From NCBI RefSeq assembly GCF_001544575.2, contig NZ_FCNY02000001.1:434001-498000 (forward strand): a stretch of DNA of 64,000 nt, given 5' to 3'. The stretch is from Caballeronia cordobensis (GTDB taxonomy: Bacteria; Pseudomonadota; Gammaproteobacteria; Burkholderiales; Burkholderiaceae). The position numbers and the translations under genes are program-made. The notes beneath the pieces are model-generated. The model saw only the letters and a program-made list of their open reading frames with translations, had not been told where the DNA came from and did not search any database. This document shows positions 9,547 to 17,690 of this stretch, piece by piece; position 1 is the first letter of the stretch; every line of letters begins with the position of its first letter.

Positions 9547-10041
9547 ATGATCGATTCATTACCCGAATCCGCGCGCCGCGTCGCGCTCATGTTGAAGGAA
9601 CGCGGGCATCCGCACGACGTCGTGATGCTGCCCGAGACCGGCAAGACGTCGGCGGAAGCGGCGGCGGGGCTCGGCTGCGCGGTCGCGCAGATCGCGAAGT
9701 CGATTCTCTTTCGCCGCAAGAAAGACGACGCGCCGGTGCTCGTGATCGCGAGCGGCGCGAATCGCGTCGATGAAGCCAAGGTCGCGGCGCGCGTCGGCGA
9801 ATTGGCGCGCGCGGATGCGAAGTTCGTGCGCGAGAAAACCGGCTACGCGATCGGCGGCGTGTGCCCGATCGGCCACGCGGTCACGCCGGTCACGCTCATC
9901 GACGAAGACTTGCTCGCGCTCGACAGCCTGTGGGCCGCCGCCGGGCATCCGCACGCGGTGTTCAATCTGTCGCCGCAGGAGTTGATCGAGCTGACGGGCG
10001 CGCCCGTCGCGGACGTCGCGCTGCGCGAAGTCGTGTCGTAA
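9547..10041 (+). CDS. ybaK: YbaK/EbsC-type aminoacyl-tRNA deacylase
   Basis: 164-residue YbaK-domain protein. The family edits mischarged tRNA (for example Cys-tRNAPro or Ala-tRNAPro) in trans. The conserved lysine lies in AQIAKSILFR, and the GYAIGGVCPIGH glycine-rich loop and FNLSPQEL end are typical of the YbaK/ProX group. Start ATG 9547 is preceded by AAAAGGA. Its TAA stop shares one base with the ATG of the next gene (TAATG). Confidence 0.88.
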   Translation: MIDSLPESARRVALMLKERGHPHDVVMLPETGKTSAEAAAGLGCAVAQIAKSILFRRKKDDAPVLVIASGANRVDEAKVAARVGELARADAKFVREKTGYAIGGVCPIGHAVTPVTLIDEDLLALDSLWAAAGHPHAVFNLSPQELIELTGAPVADVALREVVS

Positions 10042-10646
10042 TGCGCGAAGTCATGACCGTCGCATCGCCGTGCGTCGATGTGTGCCGCATGAATCCGGAA
10101 ACCGGCTTCTGCGACGGCTGTTTTCGCACGCTCGACGAAATCGCCGCGTGGGCCGCCTGCGACGATGACGCAAAGCGCGCCGTGCTCGCGCGCGTCGAGA
10201 GCCGCCGGCAAGGCGCGCGCGTCGTGACGATCGGCGAATCGTTCGACGCGACGCTCGAACTGCCGCCCGACTCGATCAGGCACTTCGCGACGCTCGTCAA
10301 CGACACGAACCCGCTGCATCACGACGACGCCTATGCGCGCGCGAGCCGCTTCGGCACGCTGATCGCATCGGGCACGCAGCCGACCGCGCATCTGATGGCG
10401 ATGCTCGCCGCGCATTTCTCACGCGACGCGCAACCGCTCGGCCTGGAGTTCGGCATCAGGCTGACGCGCGCGGTGAAGGCGAACGACGTGCTCACGATGC
10501 ACTGGCGCGTCACCGAAGCGAAGTGGAAGCCGAGCCTGAACGGCGATCTCGTGAAGCTCGAAGGCGGCGCGCGCAACCAGCTCGGCGAAAGCGTAATGAA
10601 AGCGACGGCGACCATCGTCGTCATGCCACTGGAGAAAGGCGCATGA
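10041..10646 (+). CDS. DUF1289-MaoC dehydratase fusion protein
   Basis: 201 residues in one uninterrupted frame. Residues about 8-40 form a DUF1289 unit with four cysteines (C11, C15, C24, C27; pattern CX3CX8CX2C) and the FRTLDEIAAW tail, a likely metal site. From about residue 60 there is a MaoC-like hot-dog domain with the hydratase motif NDTNPLHHDD and FGTLIASG, which supplies the Asp and His of (R)-specific enoyl-CoA hydratases. The combination suggests an acyl-CoA hydratase with a metal-binding N-terminal tag. ATG 10041 or ATG 10053 could start it. It overlaps the next gene by ATGA. Confidence 0.82.
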   Translation: MREVMTVASPCVDVCRMNPETGFCDGCFRTLDEIAAWAACDDDAKRAVLARVESRRQGARVVTIGESFDATLELPPDSIRHFATLVNDTNPLHHDDAYARASRFGTLIASGTQPTAHLMAMLAAHFSRDAQPLGLEFGIRLTRAVKANDVLTMHWRVTEAKWKPSLNGDLVKLEGGARNQLGESVMKATATIVVMPLEKGA

Positions 10647-11554
10647 AGGCGCTGCCCGAGTCGATCACGGTGCTCGAACGCGGCTGGCTCTCGTCGAACA
10701 ACGTGCTGTTCACGAGCGCGGCGGGCACGGCGATGGTCGATACGGGCTATGCGTCGCATGCGCCGCAGACGCTGGCGCTCGTGCAGCGCACGCTCGGCGC
10801 GCGCGGGCTCGATCTGATCGTCAACACGCATCTGCATTCGGATCATTGCGGCGGCAATGCGCTGCTCCAGCAAACCTACGCGTGCGACACGCTGATTCCC
10901 GCGAGCGAAGCGCACGCCGTGCGCGCGTGGGACGAAGAAGCGCTCACTTTCCGCGCGACCGGCCAGCGCTGCGATCGTTTCGGCTTCACGGGCACGATCG
11001 AAAACGGCATGACGCTCGCGCTCGGCGGCTTCGACTGGAACGTGCTCGGCGCGCCGGGCCACGATCCGCATTCGCTGATGCTGTATTGCCCGGAGACGCG
11101 CGTGCTCATCAGCGCGGACGCGTTGTGGGAAAACGGCTTCGGCGTGATCTTTCCCGAACTGGAAGGCGAAAGCGGCTTCGCGGAAGAGCGCGCCGTGCTC
11201 GATCTCATCGCGACGCTCGACGTGGAGATCGTCATTCCGGGACACGGCGCGCCGTTCACCGACATTGCGCGCGCGCTCGATACGGCGGCTTCGCGCCTCG
11301 ACTATCTGCGGGCCGATCCCGCGCGCAACGCGAAGAACGCGCTCAAGGTGCTGATCGTCTTCAAGTTGATGGAAGCGCGCGCCATGCCGTTCGACGCAAT
11401 CCTCTCGATGACGGAACACGCCCGCGCGATGCGCGCCGCCGCCGACACGCTCGCGGCGTCTCACGAACGCCGTGCGCTCGTCGAAAAGATCGTGGGGGAA
11501 CTGGCGCGCGGCGGCTCGGTGAAGGTGAGCGGCGACGTCGTCTCGGCGGCGTAA
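10643..11554 (+). CDS. Metallo-beta-lactamase-fold hydrolase
   Basis: 303-residue MBL-fold protein. The zinc motif HLHSDHCGG (H63, H65, D67, H68), a further ligand in GAPGHDPHS, an Asp in ISADALWENG and a His in VIPGHGAP make a complete dinuclear site. The C-terminal ~80 residues are helical, as in the glyoxalase II / LACTB2-like group. Probably hydrolyses a thioester or lactone; the coupled MaoC gene hints at an acyl-CoA substrate, which is inference. ATG 10643 overlaps the preceding stop. Last gene of the co-directional run from 7632. Confidence 0.88.
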   Translation: MKALPESITVLERGWLSSNNVLFTSAAGTAMVDTGYASHAPQTLALVQRTLGARGLDLIVNTHLHSDHCGGNALLQQTYACDTLIPASEAHAVRAWDEEALTFRATGQRCDRFGFTGTIENGMTLALGGFDWNVLGAPGHDPHSLMLYCPETRVLISADALWENGFGVIFPELEGESGFAEERAVLDLIATLDVEIVIPGHGAPFTDIARALDTAASRLDYLRADPARNAKNALKVLIVFKLMEARAMPFDAILSMTEHARAMRAAADTLAASHERRALVEKIVGELARGGSVKVSGDVVSAA

Positions 11555-11582
11555 CGCACACGCGCCGGTAAACAGGAAAACC

Positions 11583-11617
11583 AAAAAGAAAGCCGCTTGT
11601 CAGCTACGGCAAGCGGC
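11583..11617 (-). terminator. Rho-independent terminator of the dehalogenase gene
   Basis: Read on the minus strand, an 8-bp stem GCCGCTTG/CAAGCGGC (11610-11617 and 11592-11599) is followed by TTTCTTTTTGG. It lies about 130 bases after the stop of the minus-strand hydrolase; the convergent plus-strand gene may also use the stem. Confidence 0.7.
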
Positions 11618-11745
11618 AGAATCATATGGACGTGATCAACGTCCAGCGTATCGTAGCGCGACACTATTTCACGTGCATCGGTGCTTTCCCTACAAACTTC
11701 CAACGCTCACCTGAACCCGCGTAAGAACCAATGCCGGCGCGGGTT

Positions 11746-12636
11746 TCAAGGCGCATCGGCCTCGAAGAAAGCGCGCATTTCCGCGAGCAGCATATCGGGC
11801 TGTTCCTCGGGAATGTAGTGGCCGCACGGCAGCGCGCGGCCGCTCACGTCGCGCGCGACGCGCCGCCATTCTTCGAGCGCGTCGAAGCATCGTTCGATCA
11901 CGCCTTCCCTGCCCCACAGCACGCGCAACGGACAGGCGAGCTTCAGGCCGCGTTCGAGATCGGCGCGATCGTGCTCCAGGTCGATGCCAGCCGACGCGCG
12001 ATAGTCCTCGCACATCGCGAACACCGCGCCCGGCGACGCGAGCGCGTCCCGATACGCCTGCAACGCGTGCGGCGCGAACGGTGCGAGGCCCGCGTGGCGA
12101 TTACCCATCACGCGGTCGATGTACGCATTCGGGTTGCCGCCGATCAGCAGTTCGGGCAGCGGCGTCGGCTGAATCAGGAAAAACCAGTGAAAGTACGCGG
12201 TCGCGAATTCGCGGTCGGTGGCTTCGTACATGGCGAGTGTCGGCGCGATATCGAGCAGCATCAGGCGATCGACGGCGTCGGGAAAATCCATCGCCATGCG
12301 ATGCGCGACACGCGCGCCACGATCGTGCGCGCAGACGAGAAAACGCTCGAAGCCGAAGTGGCGCATCACGGCGACCTGATCCACGGCCATCGCGCGCTTC
12401 GAATACGGCGTGTGGCGCGCGTCGCTCGGCGGCTTGCCGGAAGCGCCGTAGCCGCGTAAGTCCGTCGCGATGACGGTGAAGTGCTTCGCCAGCTCGCCAG
12501 CGCACTTGTGCCAGATCTCGTGCGTTTGCGGATGGCCATGCAGAAGCAGAAGCGGCGGCCCATCCCCGCCTTTCATTCCGACGATCTCGACGCCCGCCGC
12601 GTCGACACGAAACGGCGCGTAGTCTCCGAAAGACAT
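11746..12636 (-). CDS. Fluoroacetate/haloacetate dehalogenase-type hydrolase
   Basis: 296-residue alpha/beta hydrolase with an Asp nucleophile in AHDRGARVAHR (D105) rather than Ser. Every signature residue of characterised fluoroacetate dehalogenases has a counterpart: R106 and R109 for the carboxylate, D129 and H273 to complete the triad, and H150, W151 and Y212 for the halide pocket; spacing from the nucleophile to D129 (24) and to H150 (45) equals that family. Expected reaction: haloacetate to glycolate plus halide, in the cytosol. Start ATG 12636 is preceded by AAGAAAA; upstream in-frame ATGs lack a ribosome site. Divergent from the flavoprotein at 12884. Confidence 0.88.
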   Translation of the reverse strand: MSFGDYAPFRVDAAGVEIVGMKGGDGPPLLLLHGHPQTHEIWHKCAGELAKHFTVIATDLRGYGASGKPPSDARHTPYSKRAMAVDQVAVMRHFGFERFLVCAHDRGARVAHRMAMDFPDAVDRLMLLDIAPTLAMYEATDREFATAYFHWFFLIQPTPLPELLIGGNPNAYIDRVMGNRHAGLAPFAPHALQAYRDALASPGAVFAMCEDYRASAGIDLEHDRADLERGLKLACPLRVLWGREGVIERCFDALEEWRRVARDVSGRALPCGHYIPEEQPDMLLAEMRAFFEADAP

Positions 12637-12751
12637 GATTGGTTTTCTTGTTCGTGGCATTGCGGATGATTGTAGGCGCGCCGCCGCGCTCGCCGGGGGG
12701 CCGGCATGCGCGCAAACACCGAAACCGAAGACTTCCTCGGGATTCGACGGA

Positions 12752-12794
12752 TATGTCACGGCGAATGCTCTGGCTATAATCGAACGATCGTTCG
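12752..12794 (+). promoter_or_regulatory. Promoter with TetR-style palindrome
   Basis: A consensus -10 TATAAT (12775-12780) is followed at once by the perfect 14-bp palindrome CGAACGATCGTTCG (12781-12794), so a bound repressor would cover the transcription start. The -35 region (about 12752-12757, TATGTC) is weak. It faces the nitronate monooxygenase-like gene. Palindromes of this size and base composition are typical of TetR-family operators, but no TetR gene is in the window. Confidence 0.6.
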
Positions 12795-12883
12795 CTGGTC
12801 ACAGCCACGCGCTTTCCGCAGAATGAGGGTGCGTGCCAGAATGGACCTCGACGCTGCTCGGACACAATCAGGAGACTCGTGCC

Positions 12884-13846
12884 ATGGCCCTGCCCGCCAT
12901 CTTGCAGCACCTCGCGTTGCCCGTCGTCGGCTCGCCGATGTTCATCGTCAGTTATCCCGAGCTCGTGCTCGCGCAGTGCAAGGCGGGCATCGTCGGGTCG
13001 TTTCCGGCGCTGAACGCGCGCCCCACCGAATTGCTCGACGAATGGCTCACGCAGATTCAAGGCGAGCTCGCCGCGCACAAGGCCGCGCATCCCGATGCGG
13101 TCATCGGGCCGATTGCCGTCAATCAGATCGTGCATCAGTCGAATGCGCGGCTCGAACAGGACGTGCGCGTGTGCGTGGAGCACAAGGTGCCGATCTTCAT
13201 CACGAGCCTGCGCGCGCCGGTCAGGGAGATGATCGACGCCGTGCATTCGTATGGCGGCATCGTGCTGCACGACGTCATCAATCTGCGGCACGCGCAAAAG
13301 GCGCTCGAAGCGGGCGTCGACGGCCTCATTCTCGTGGCGGCCGGCGCGGGCGGCCATGCGGGCACCACGTCGCCGTTTGCGCTCGTCGGCGAAGTGCGGC
13401 GCATGTTCGACGGCCCCATCGTGCTGTCGGGCGCGATCGCCAACGGGGGCTCGATTCTCGCCGCGCAGGCGATGGGCGCGGACCTCGCCTACATGGGCAC
13501 GCGCTTCATCGCGACCAAGGAAGCGCACGCGCTGGAGGATTACAAGCGCGCGATCGTCGATTCGACCGCCGCCGACATCATCTACACGAATCTTTTCACG
13601 GGCGTGCACGGCAACTACATCCGCGAGAGCATCGTCAGGTCCGGGCTCGATCCGGACGCGCTGCCTCAGTCGGACAAAACCGCGATGAATTTTGCCGAAG
13701 GCACGAGCAAGGCGAAGGCGTGGAAGGACATCTGGGGCGCGGGACAAGGCGTCGGACTGATGGAAGACGTGCCGAGCGTCGCCGAACTGGTTCAGCGGCT
13801 CAGGCGCGAATACGACGATGCGAAAGCGCGCCTCGCGATCGGCTGA
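12884..13846 (+). CDS. NAD(P)H-dependent flavin oxidoreductase / nitronate monooxygenase
   Basis: 320-residue FMN-binding TIM barrel of the 2-nitropropane dioxygenase family. GSPMFIVSYPELVLA at the N terminus is the start of the FMN site. VAAGAGGHAG is the phosphate-binding glycine loop and LSGAIANG and YMGTRFIAT are later conserved strands. The family oxidises nitronates or reduces quinones, and the two cannot be told apart here. ATG 12884 with CAGGAGAC upstream is preferred to an in-frame ATG at 12833. Its promoter carries a palindrome (see 12752-12794). Confidence 0.88.
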   Translation: MALPAILQHLALPVVGSPMFIVSYPELVLAQCKAGIVGSFPALNARPTELLDEWLTQIQGELAAHKAAHPDAVIGPIAVNQIVHQSNARLEQDVRVCVEHKVPIFITSLRAPVREMIDAVHSYGGIVLHDVINLRHAQKALEAGVDGLILVAAGAGGHAGTTSPFALVGEVRRMFDGPIVLSGAIANGGSILAAQAMGADLAYMGTRFIATKEAHALEDYKRAIVDSTAADIIYTNLFTGVHGNYIRESIVRSGLDPDALPQSDKTAMNFAEGTSKAKAWKDIWGAGQGVGLMEDVPSVAELVQRLRREYDDAKARLAIG

Positions 13847-13866
13847 TTTTTCTGCCGCAGAAAACA

Positions 13867-13894
13867 AAACACCGCGCTCGAAGGCGCGGTGTTT
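13867..13894. terminator. Bidirectional terminator between flavoprotein and porin
   Basis: A perfect 11-bp stem AAACACCGCGC/GCGCGGTGTTT (13867-13877 and 13884-13894), loop TCGAAG, has A-rich sequence before and T-rich sequence after, so it can serve both convergent genes. Confidence 0.88.
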
Positions 13895-13912
13895 CGTTTG
13901 AATCGATGCGGC

Positions 13913-15025
13913 TCAGAACTTCGCGCGAATGCCGACGCCGAAGGTATCGCCCGACGACAGGCTTGTGTACTTGTCGTTGAGGTACGCGGCGTAGACGTCG
14001 GTGCGCTTCGAGAGCGGATAGTCGTAGCCGAGCGCCCAGCTCTTGTGCGTCTGGTCGAGGCCGCCGTTGCTGCGCGAGTACGCATACGACGCCATCACCG
14101 TGCCCGGTCCGAGCGGAATCGTCACGCCGCCCTGCCCGGTGTTGACGTGGAACGTGCCCGGGCCTTCGTAGTCGTTCTTCGTGTACATGTACTGCGCGAA
14201 GAACTTCACGTACTTCAGGTCGTAGGACGCGCCGAGTTGCCCGACGCTCTGGCTCTTGTAGCCGGGCGTGGCGAAACCGTCGACCGAAGTCAGGTCGCCA
14301 GGCGTGTTGTTGAAGTTCACATACTGATACACGCCGGTGGCCGCGAACGGGCCGTGGAAGTACAGGAACTGCGCGCTGTACTTCTTCGAGCGGCCGTCGC
14401 CGGCGCTGTTGCCGAAGCTGTACATCACGCTGCCCGACAGACCGTTGAAGTCCGGCGACGTGTACTGCACGGAATTGTTCCAGCCCGAATCGCCGATCAC
14501 GCCCTGATCCGTCCGGTACGTCGGGAACGTGCCCGCGCCGAGGAACACGTGATAGACCATCGGCGAGAAGACGTAGGAATCGACGAACGGGTTGAAGAGA
14601 ATCGTCGAGACGAAGAGTTGCGTCGTCAGACGGCCCGCCGTGATCGTGCCGATCGGCCCTTGGATGCCGACGTACGAGTTGCGCGCGAAGAAGGTATCGC
14701 CCTGAAAGCGCCCGTACTGGCCGTTCTGCGCGCGGAAGAAGCTTTCCAGGGTGAAGATGGCCTTGTAGCCGCCGCCGAGGTCCTCGGCGCCCTTCATGCC
14801 CCAGTACGACGTCGACATGCCGCCGCCGCTCACGTTCCAGGCGCGATCGCTGCCCGGAAACTTGGTTGCGCCGACCCATTCGTCGACCTGCCCGTACAGC
14901 GAAACGCTCGATTGCGCGTGTGCCGCGCCCGCGGCGACGAGGCCGAGCATCGCTGCGGCGACCACGGTGGTCTTGACCGTTGCTTTCACCCTGGTCTTCG
15001 GCGCACGGTTGACGATTGACTTCAT
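13913..15025 (-). CDS. Gram-negative porin, OmpC-like
   Basis: 370-residue outer-membrane porin of the Burkholderiales type. The signal peptide is residues 1-37 (cleavage after G-A-A-H-A, mature start QSSVSLYGQVD). The body shows SYWGMKGAEDLGGG, FTLESFF, and TAGRLTTQLF with Arg residues that line the channel eyelet, and it ends in the terminal Phe (R-A-K-F) needed for BamA-dependent insertion. Trimeric 16-stranded diffusion channel for small hydrophilic solutes. A GGAGAG ribosome site precedes the ATG. A long upstream region (488 bp) suggests regulated expression. Confidence 0.93.
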   Translation of the reverse strand: MKSIVNRAPKTRVKATVKTTVVAAAMLGLVAAGAAHAQSSVSLYGQVDEWVGATKFPGSDRAWNVSGGGMSTSYWGMKGAEDLGGGYKAIFTLESFFRAQNGQYGRFQGDTFFARNSYVGIQGPIGTITAGRLTTQLFVSTILFNPFVDSYVFSPMVYHVFLGAGTFPTYRTDQGVIGDSGWNNSVQYTSPDFNGLSGSVMYSFGNSAGDGRSKKYSAQFLYFHGPFAATGVYQYVNFNNTPGDLTSVDGFATPGYKSQSVGQLGASYDLKYVKFFAQYMYTKNDYEGPGTFHVNTGQGGVTIPLGPGTVMASYAYSRSNGGLDQTHKSWALGYDYPLSKRTDVYAAYLNDKYTSLSSGDTFGVGIRAKF

Positions 15026-15513
15026 GAACTCTCCTGTCTTTGTCGAAAATTGAAAGCTTGGCGGGCGAGGGGCGTTGCACTCGCCTCGTCTGACCGGGCC
15101 TGTTGGTCGAATGGGCGAAAGGGCGTCGCGTGTGGAGCGACACCATCTTTACGGACCATTTTTCCGGTCAAAAATATGTTTGGTTATTGCGGGTATAGCG
15201 GTTCGGATAATGCTGATCGGTGACAAACGCGGCAAAGCGGATTCCGTTGTGCGCGCGCGCCGGATTTTCATCGGCATCGACGTCCTTCAAAGCGAGCAGC
15301 GGCGCGCCTTTTAAGAGGTCGAAAGTCTTTTGAAATACGCTGGGAAGTGGCTAATTGCCGCGCACGGCGCATTGTCCGTGCACGGAAAAAAGAGAGGAAT
15401 GTCTGGAGGAAATTCGATGCGTAACTGTGGTGAGATTACGTCATCGTGACAGCGGAACTAGACGCGCCAATACTTTTGCGTTCCGAACTAGGGTCGTCGG
15501 TGAAACGAATTGG
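15026..15513. other. 488-bp upstream region of the porin gene
   Basis: No supported gene. It is locally AT-rich around 15140-15230. On the minus strand a possible -35 TTGACC lies near 15165-15170, but no well-spaced -10 follows. An imperfect repeat GACC...GGTC surrounds it. Presumably the porin promoter plus the tail of the small exported-protein transcript. Confidence 0.3.
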
Positions 15514-15888
15514 TCAGTTGCGGTAGCTTGCGTTGGCCGGTGTACGGCCATCGTCCGCCGGGCGCCCGGGCGGGCGTGGCAGACTGCGCTCTTCGTTGTA
15601 GCGCGTAATGTCGGCGCGAATGGAACCGGAGCCGCGCATGGGAACGGCTTGCTCGACGCGCGGTACGGGGCGCACTTCGGCGCTGACCGGCGTGAGACCG
15701 TCTTTCGCGGCGACCGGCGTGTAGTGCAGCGATTGTCTGCTGCTGGCGGTATCGCTGAATACAGTGGACGACAGCCACTCGGCACGCGGCCCGGCGAGCG
15801 CGAGCGAACCCGCCACCGCCAGCGCGCCGAGCGCGGCAGATGCGAAAAGCCGGGTAGTCTTGCGAAAGCCAGTGAGCGCCATGTCCAA
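15514..15888 (-). CDS. Small exported protein of unknown function
   Basis: 124 residues (or 122 from the second ATG at 15882). The N terminus has Arg/Lys, a hydrophobic Ala/Leu-rich stretch (about residues 15-32) and a possible signal cleavage near A-L-A-G. The rest is polar and Pro/Arg-rich, ending in an ITRYNEERS...RPPGRPADD-like segment and a terminal Y-R-N. No catalytic motif. I believe similar short secreted proteins occur in related genomes, but this is memory, not a search. Probably periplasmic. Confidence 0.6.
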   Translation of the reverse strand: MDMALTGFRKTTRLFASAALGALAVAGSLALAGPRAEWLSSTVFSDTASSRQSLHYTPVAAKDGLTPVSAEVRPVPRVEQAVPMRGSGSIRADITRYNEERSLPRPPGRPADDGRTPANASYRN

Positions 15889-16373
15889 ACTGCCTGCGTC
15901 CGACCCATATTCTCGTCCGTGGCATCGAAAGCGGGGCTGCGAGCCAACGGGACACCCGGCCGTAGTCGGAGCATTCGAGGTATGGCATCGACACGATGCA
16001 AAAACCCGCCGACCGGTGTATTCAACAATTTATTGGGCGTCGAGGCGGCAGTCGAGCCAAAAAGTGTTAGGCCCGCTCGATGGTTGTAACACCATGTTAC
16101 GTCAGAGTTTTTCGCTTTCGGCAGGCGTTTCGGACGCCCAATCATGTGATGAAATTCTGCCCGTGATTTGACAATGCGCAACGGTCCGAATGTTGCTCGC
16201 CAGACGCCGATTCCAGTGCTCAACTCAGCCGCTCATGCGCTTTGATCATCAATCGATCCAGCAAATGAATTTGCCAATTTAATCGGGTACGAGCGAAAAT
16301 CATGGTTTTTCCCGACTTGACGCCCATCACGCCGAGCAGCACGCCCGGCAAGCCCAGGCACGAGACTCTCTGA
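15889..16373. other. 485-bp intergenic region with a short palindrome
   Basis: No convincing gene in either strand; the open frames crossing it have no family features or ribosome sites. It contains the perfect inverted repeat GTAACA-CCA-TGTTAC at 16086-16100, which could be an operator for either divergent gene. Confidence 0.4.
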
Positions 16374-17393
16374 ATGGCACGGCCTAAACTCCTACCCGAC
16401 AATTTCACGCTGGCGCTCGTCGGCACGGTCATCATCGCGAGCTTTCTGCCATGCCGCGGCGGCGTGGCGGTGGCGTTCGACTGGATCACCGATTTCGCCA
16501 TCGGTCTGCTGTTCTTCCTGCACGGCGCGAAGCTCTCGCGTGAGGCGATCATCGCGGGCGCGACCCACTGGCGGCTGCATCTCGTGGTGCTGCTCAGCAC
16601 CTTCGCGCTATTCCCGCTGCTCGGCCTCGTGCTCAAGCCGGTGCTCACGCCGCTCGTCACGCCCGCGCTCTATACCGGCATCCTGTTCCTTTGCACGCTG
16701 CCTTCGACCGTGCAGTCGTCGATTGCCTTCACCTCGATGGCGAAGGGCAACGTGCCGGCCGCCGTGTGCAGCGCGTCCGCGTCCAGCTTGCTCGGCATTT
16801 TCATCACGCCCGCGCTTGTCGGGCTGGTCGTGAGCAATCACGGCGCAACGACCGGCTCGCCGTGGCACACGGTCGGCAACATCACGCTGCAACTGCTCGT
16901 GCCGTTCATCGCCGGGCAACTGCTGCGGCCGGCCATCGGCAAATGGATCGACAAGCACCGGGCGATGCTCAAGTTCGTGGATCAAGGCTCGATTCTGCTC
17001 GTGGTGTACGTGGCGTTCAGCGAGGCCGTGAACGAAGGCATCTGGCATTCGATCTCGCTGTCCACGCTCGCGGGCCTGCTTGCGGTCAACATTCTGCTGC
17101 TGGCGGCCGCGCTCGCCATCACGGCGTTCGTGGCGAAGCGTCTCGGCTTCTCGCGCGCGGACCAGATCACGATCATTTTCTGCGGCTCGAAGAAAAGCCT
17201 CGCCTCCGGCATTCCCATGGCGAAGGTGATCTTCGCTTCGCATGCGGTGGGCGCGGTCGTGCTGCCGCTCATGCTGTTCCATCAGATCCAGCTCATGGTG
17301 TGCGCCGTGCTCGCGCAACGGTGGGGTGCGCGCAAAACCGCGCCCGAACCGGCACGCGACGGCAAAAACGTCGGCGCGCCCGCGCGCCGCTGA
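16374..17393 (+). CDS. Bile acid:sodium symporter family transporter (YfeH-like)
   Basis: 339-residue inner-membrane protein with about nine to ten hydrophobic segments. FAIGLLFFLHGAKLSREAI near the N terminus and FCGSKKSLASGIPMA near the C terminus are typical of the SBF-like (YfeH) subgroup of the BASS superfamily; the latter is one of the crossed-helix ion-binding regions. Likely a sodium-coupled importer of an organic anion; the substrate is unknown. ATG 16374 begins just before the first helix. Monocistronic. Confidence 0.87.
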   Translation: MARPKLLPDNFTLALVGTVIIASFLPCRGGVAVAFDWITDFAIGLLFFLHGAKLSREAIIAGATHWRLHLVVLLSTFALFPLLGLVLKPVLTPLVTPALYTGILFLCTLPSTVQSSIAFTSMAKGNVPAAVCSASASSLLGIFITPALVGLVVSNHGATTGSPWHTVGNITLQLLVPFIAGQLLRPAIGKWIDKHRAMLKFVDQGSILLVVYVAFSEAVNEGIWHSISLSTLAGLLAVNILLLAAALAITAFVAKRLGFSRADQITIIFCGSKKSLASGIPMAKVIFASHAVGAVVLPLMLFHQIQLMVCAVLAQRWGARKTAPEPARDGKNVGAPARR

Positions 17394-17447
17394 TTCACGC
17401 CAGCCCACGCTGGGCGTTCCTTGCTTCATCCTCCTTCCCCTCCCCCG

Positions 17448-17474
17448 ACGAAGGCCGCGACATGCGGCCTTCGT
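17448..17474 (+). terminator. Terminator-like hairpin after the transporter
   Basis: A perfect 11-bp stem ACGAAGGCCGC/GCGGCCTTCGT (17448-17458 and 17464-17474), loop GACAT, 54 bases after the stop. The downstream T run is poor (GTCATTT), so strength is uncertain. Confidence 0.6.
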
Positions 17475-17690
17475 GTCATTTGAGCGCGGTTTCGCGCCAA
17501 CGTCGATTCGGCCAAACGAAATAGGCCAGAACGCCTGACTTTTCGCATCGAATCGCGGTTCGGCGCTGCCACGCGTCCGACGTTTTGGCCTACTCCTTCT
17601 GGCTGAATGGCGGCCGGGCATGTCCCTTGCCACACTCCTGTTCATAGCAAGCCAGGAAGCGAATACAGGACACGTCATGCGGGACGAAAG

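Noticed and set aside
15441-16223. 260-codon minus-strand frame across the small exported-protein gene
   Set aside because: No family feature or start signal, and in a different frame from the signal-peptide-bearing small protein.
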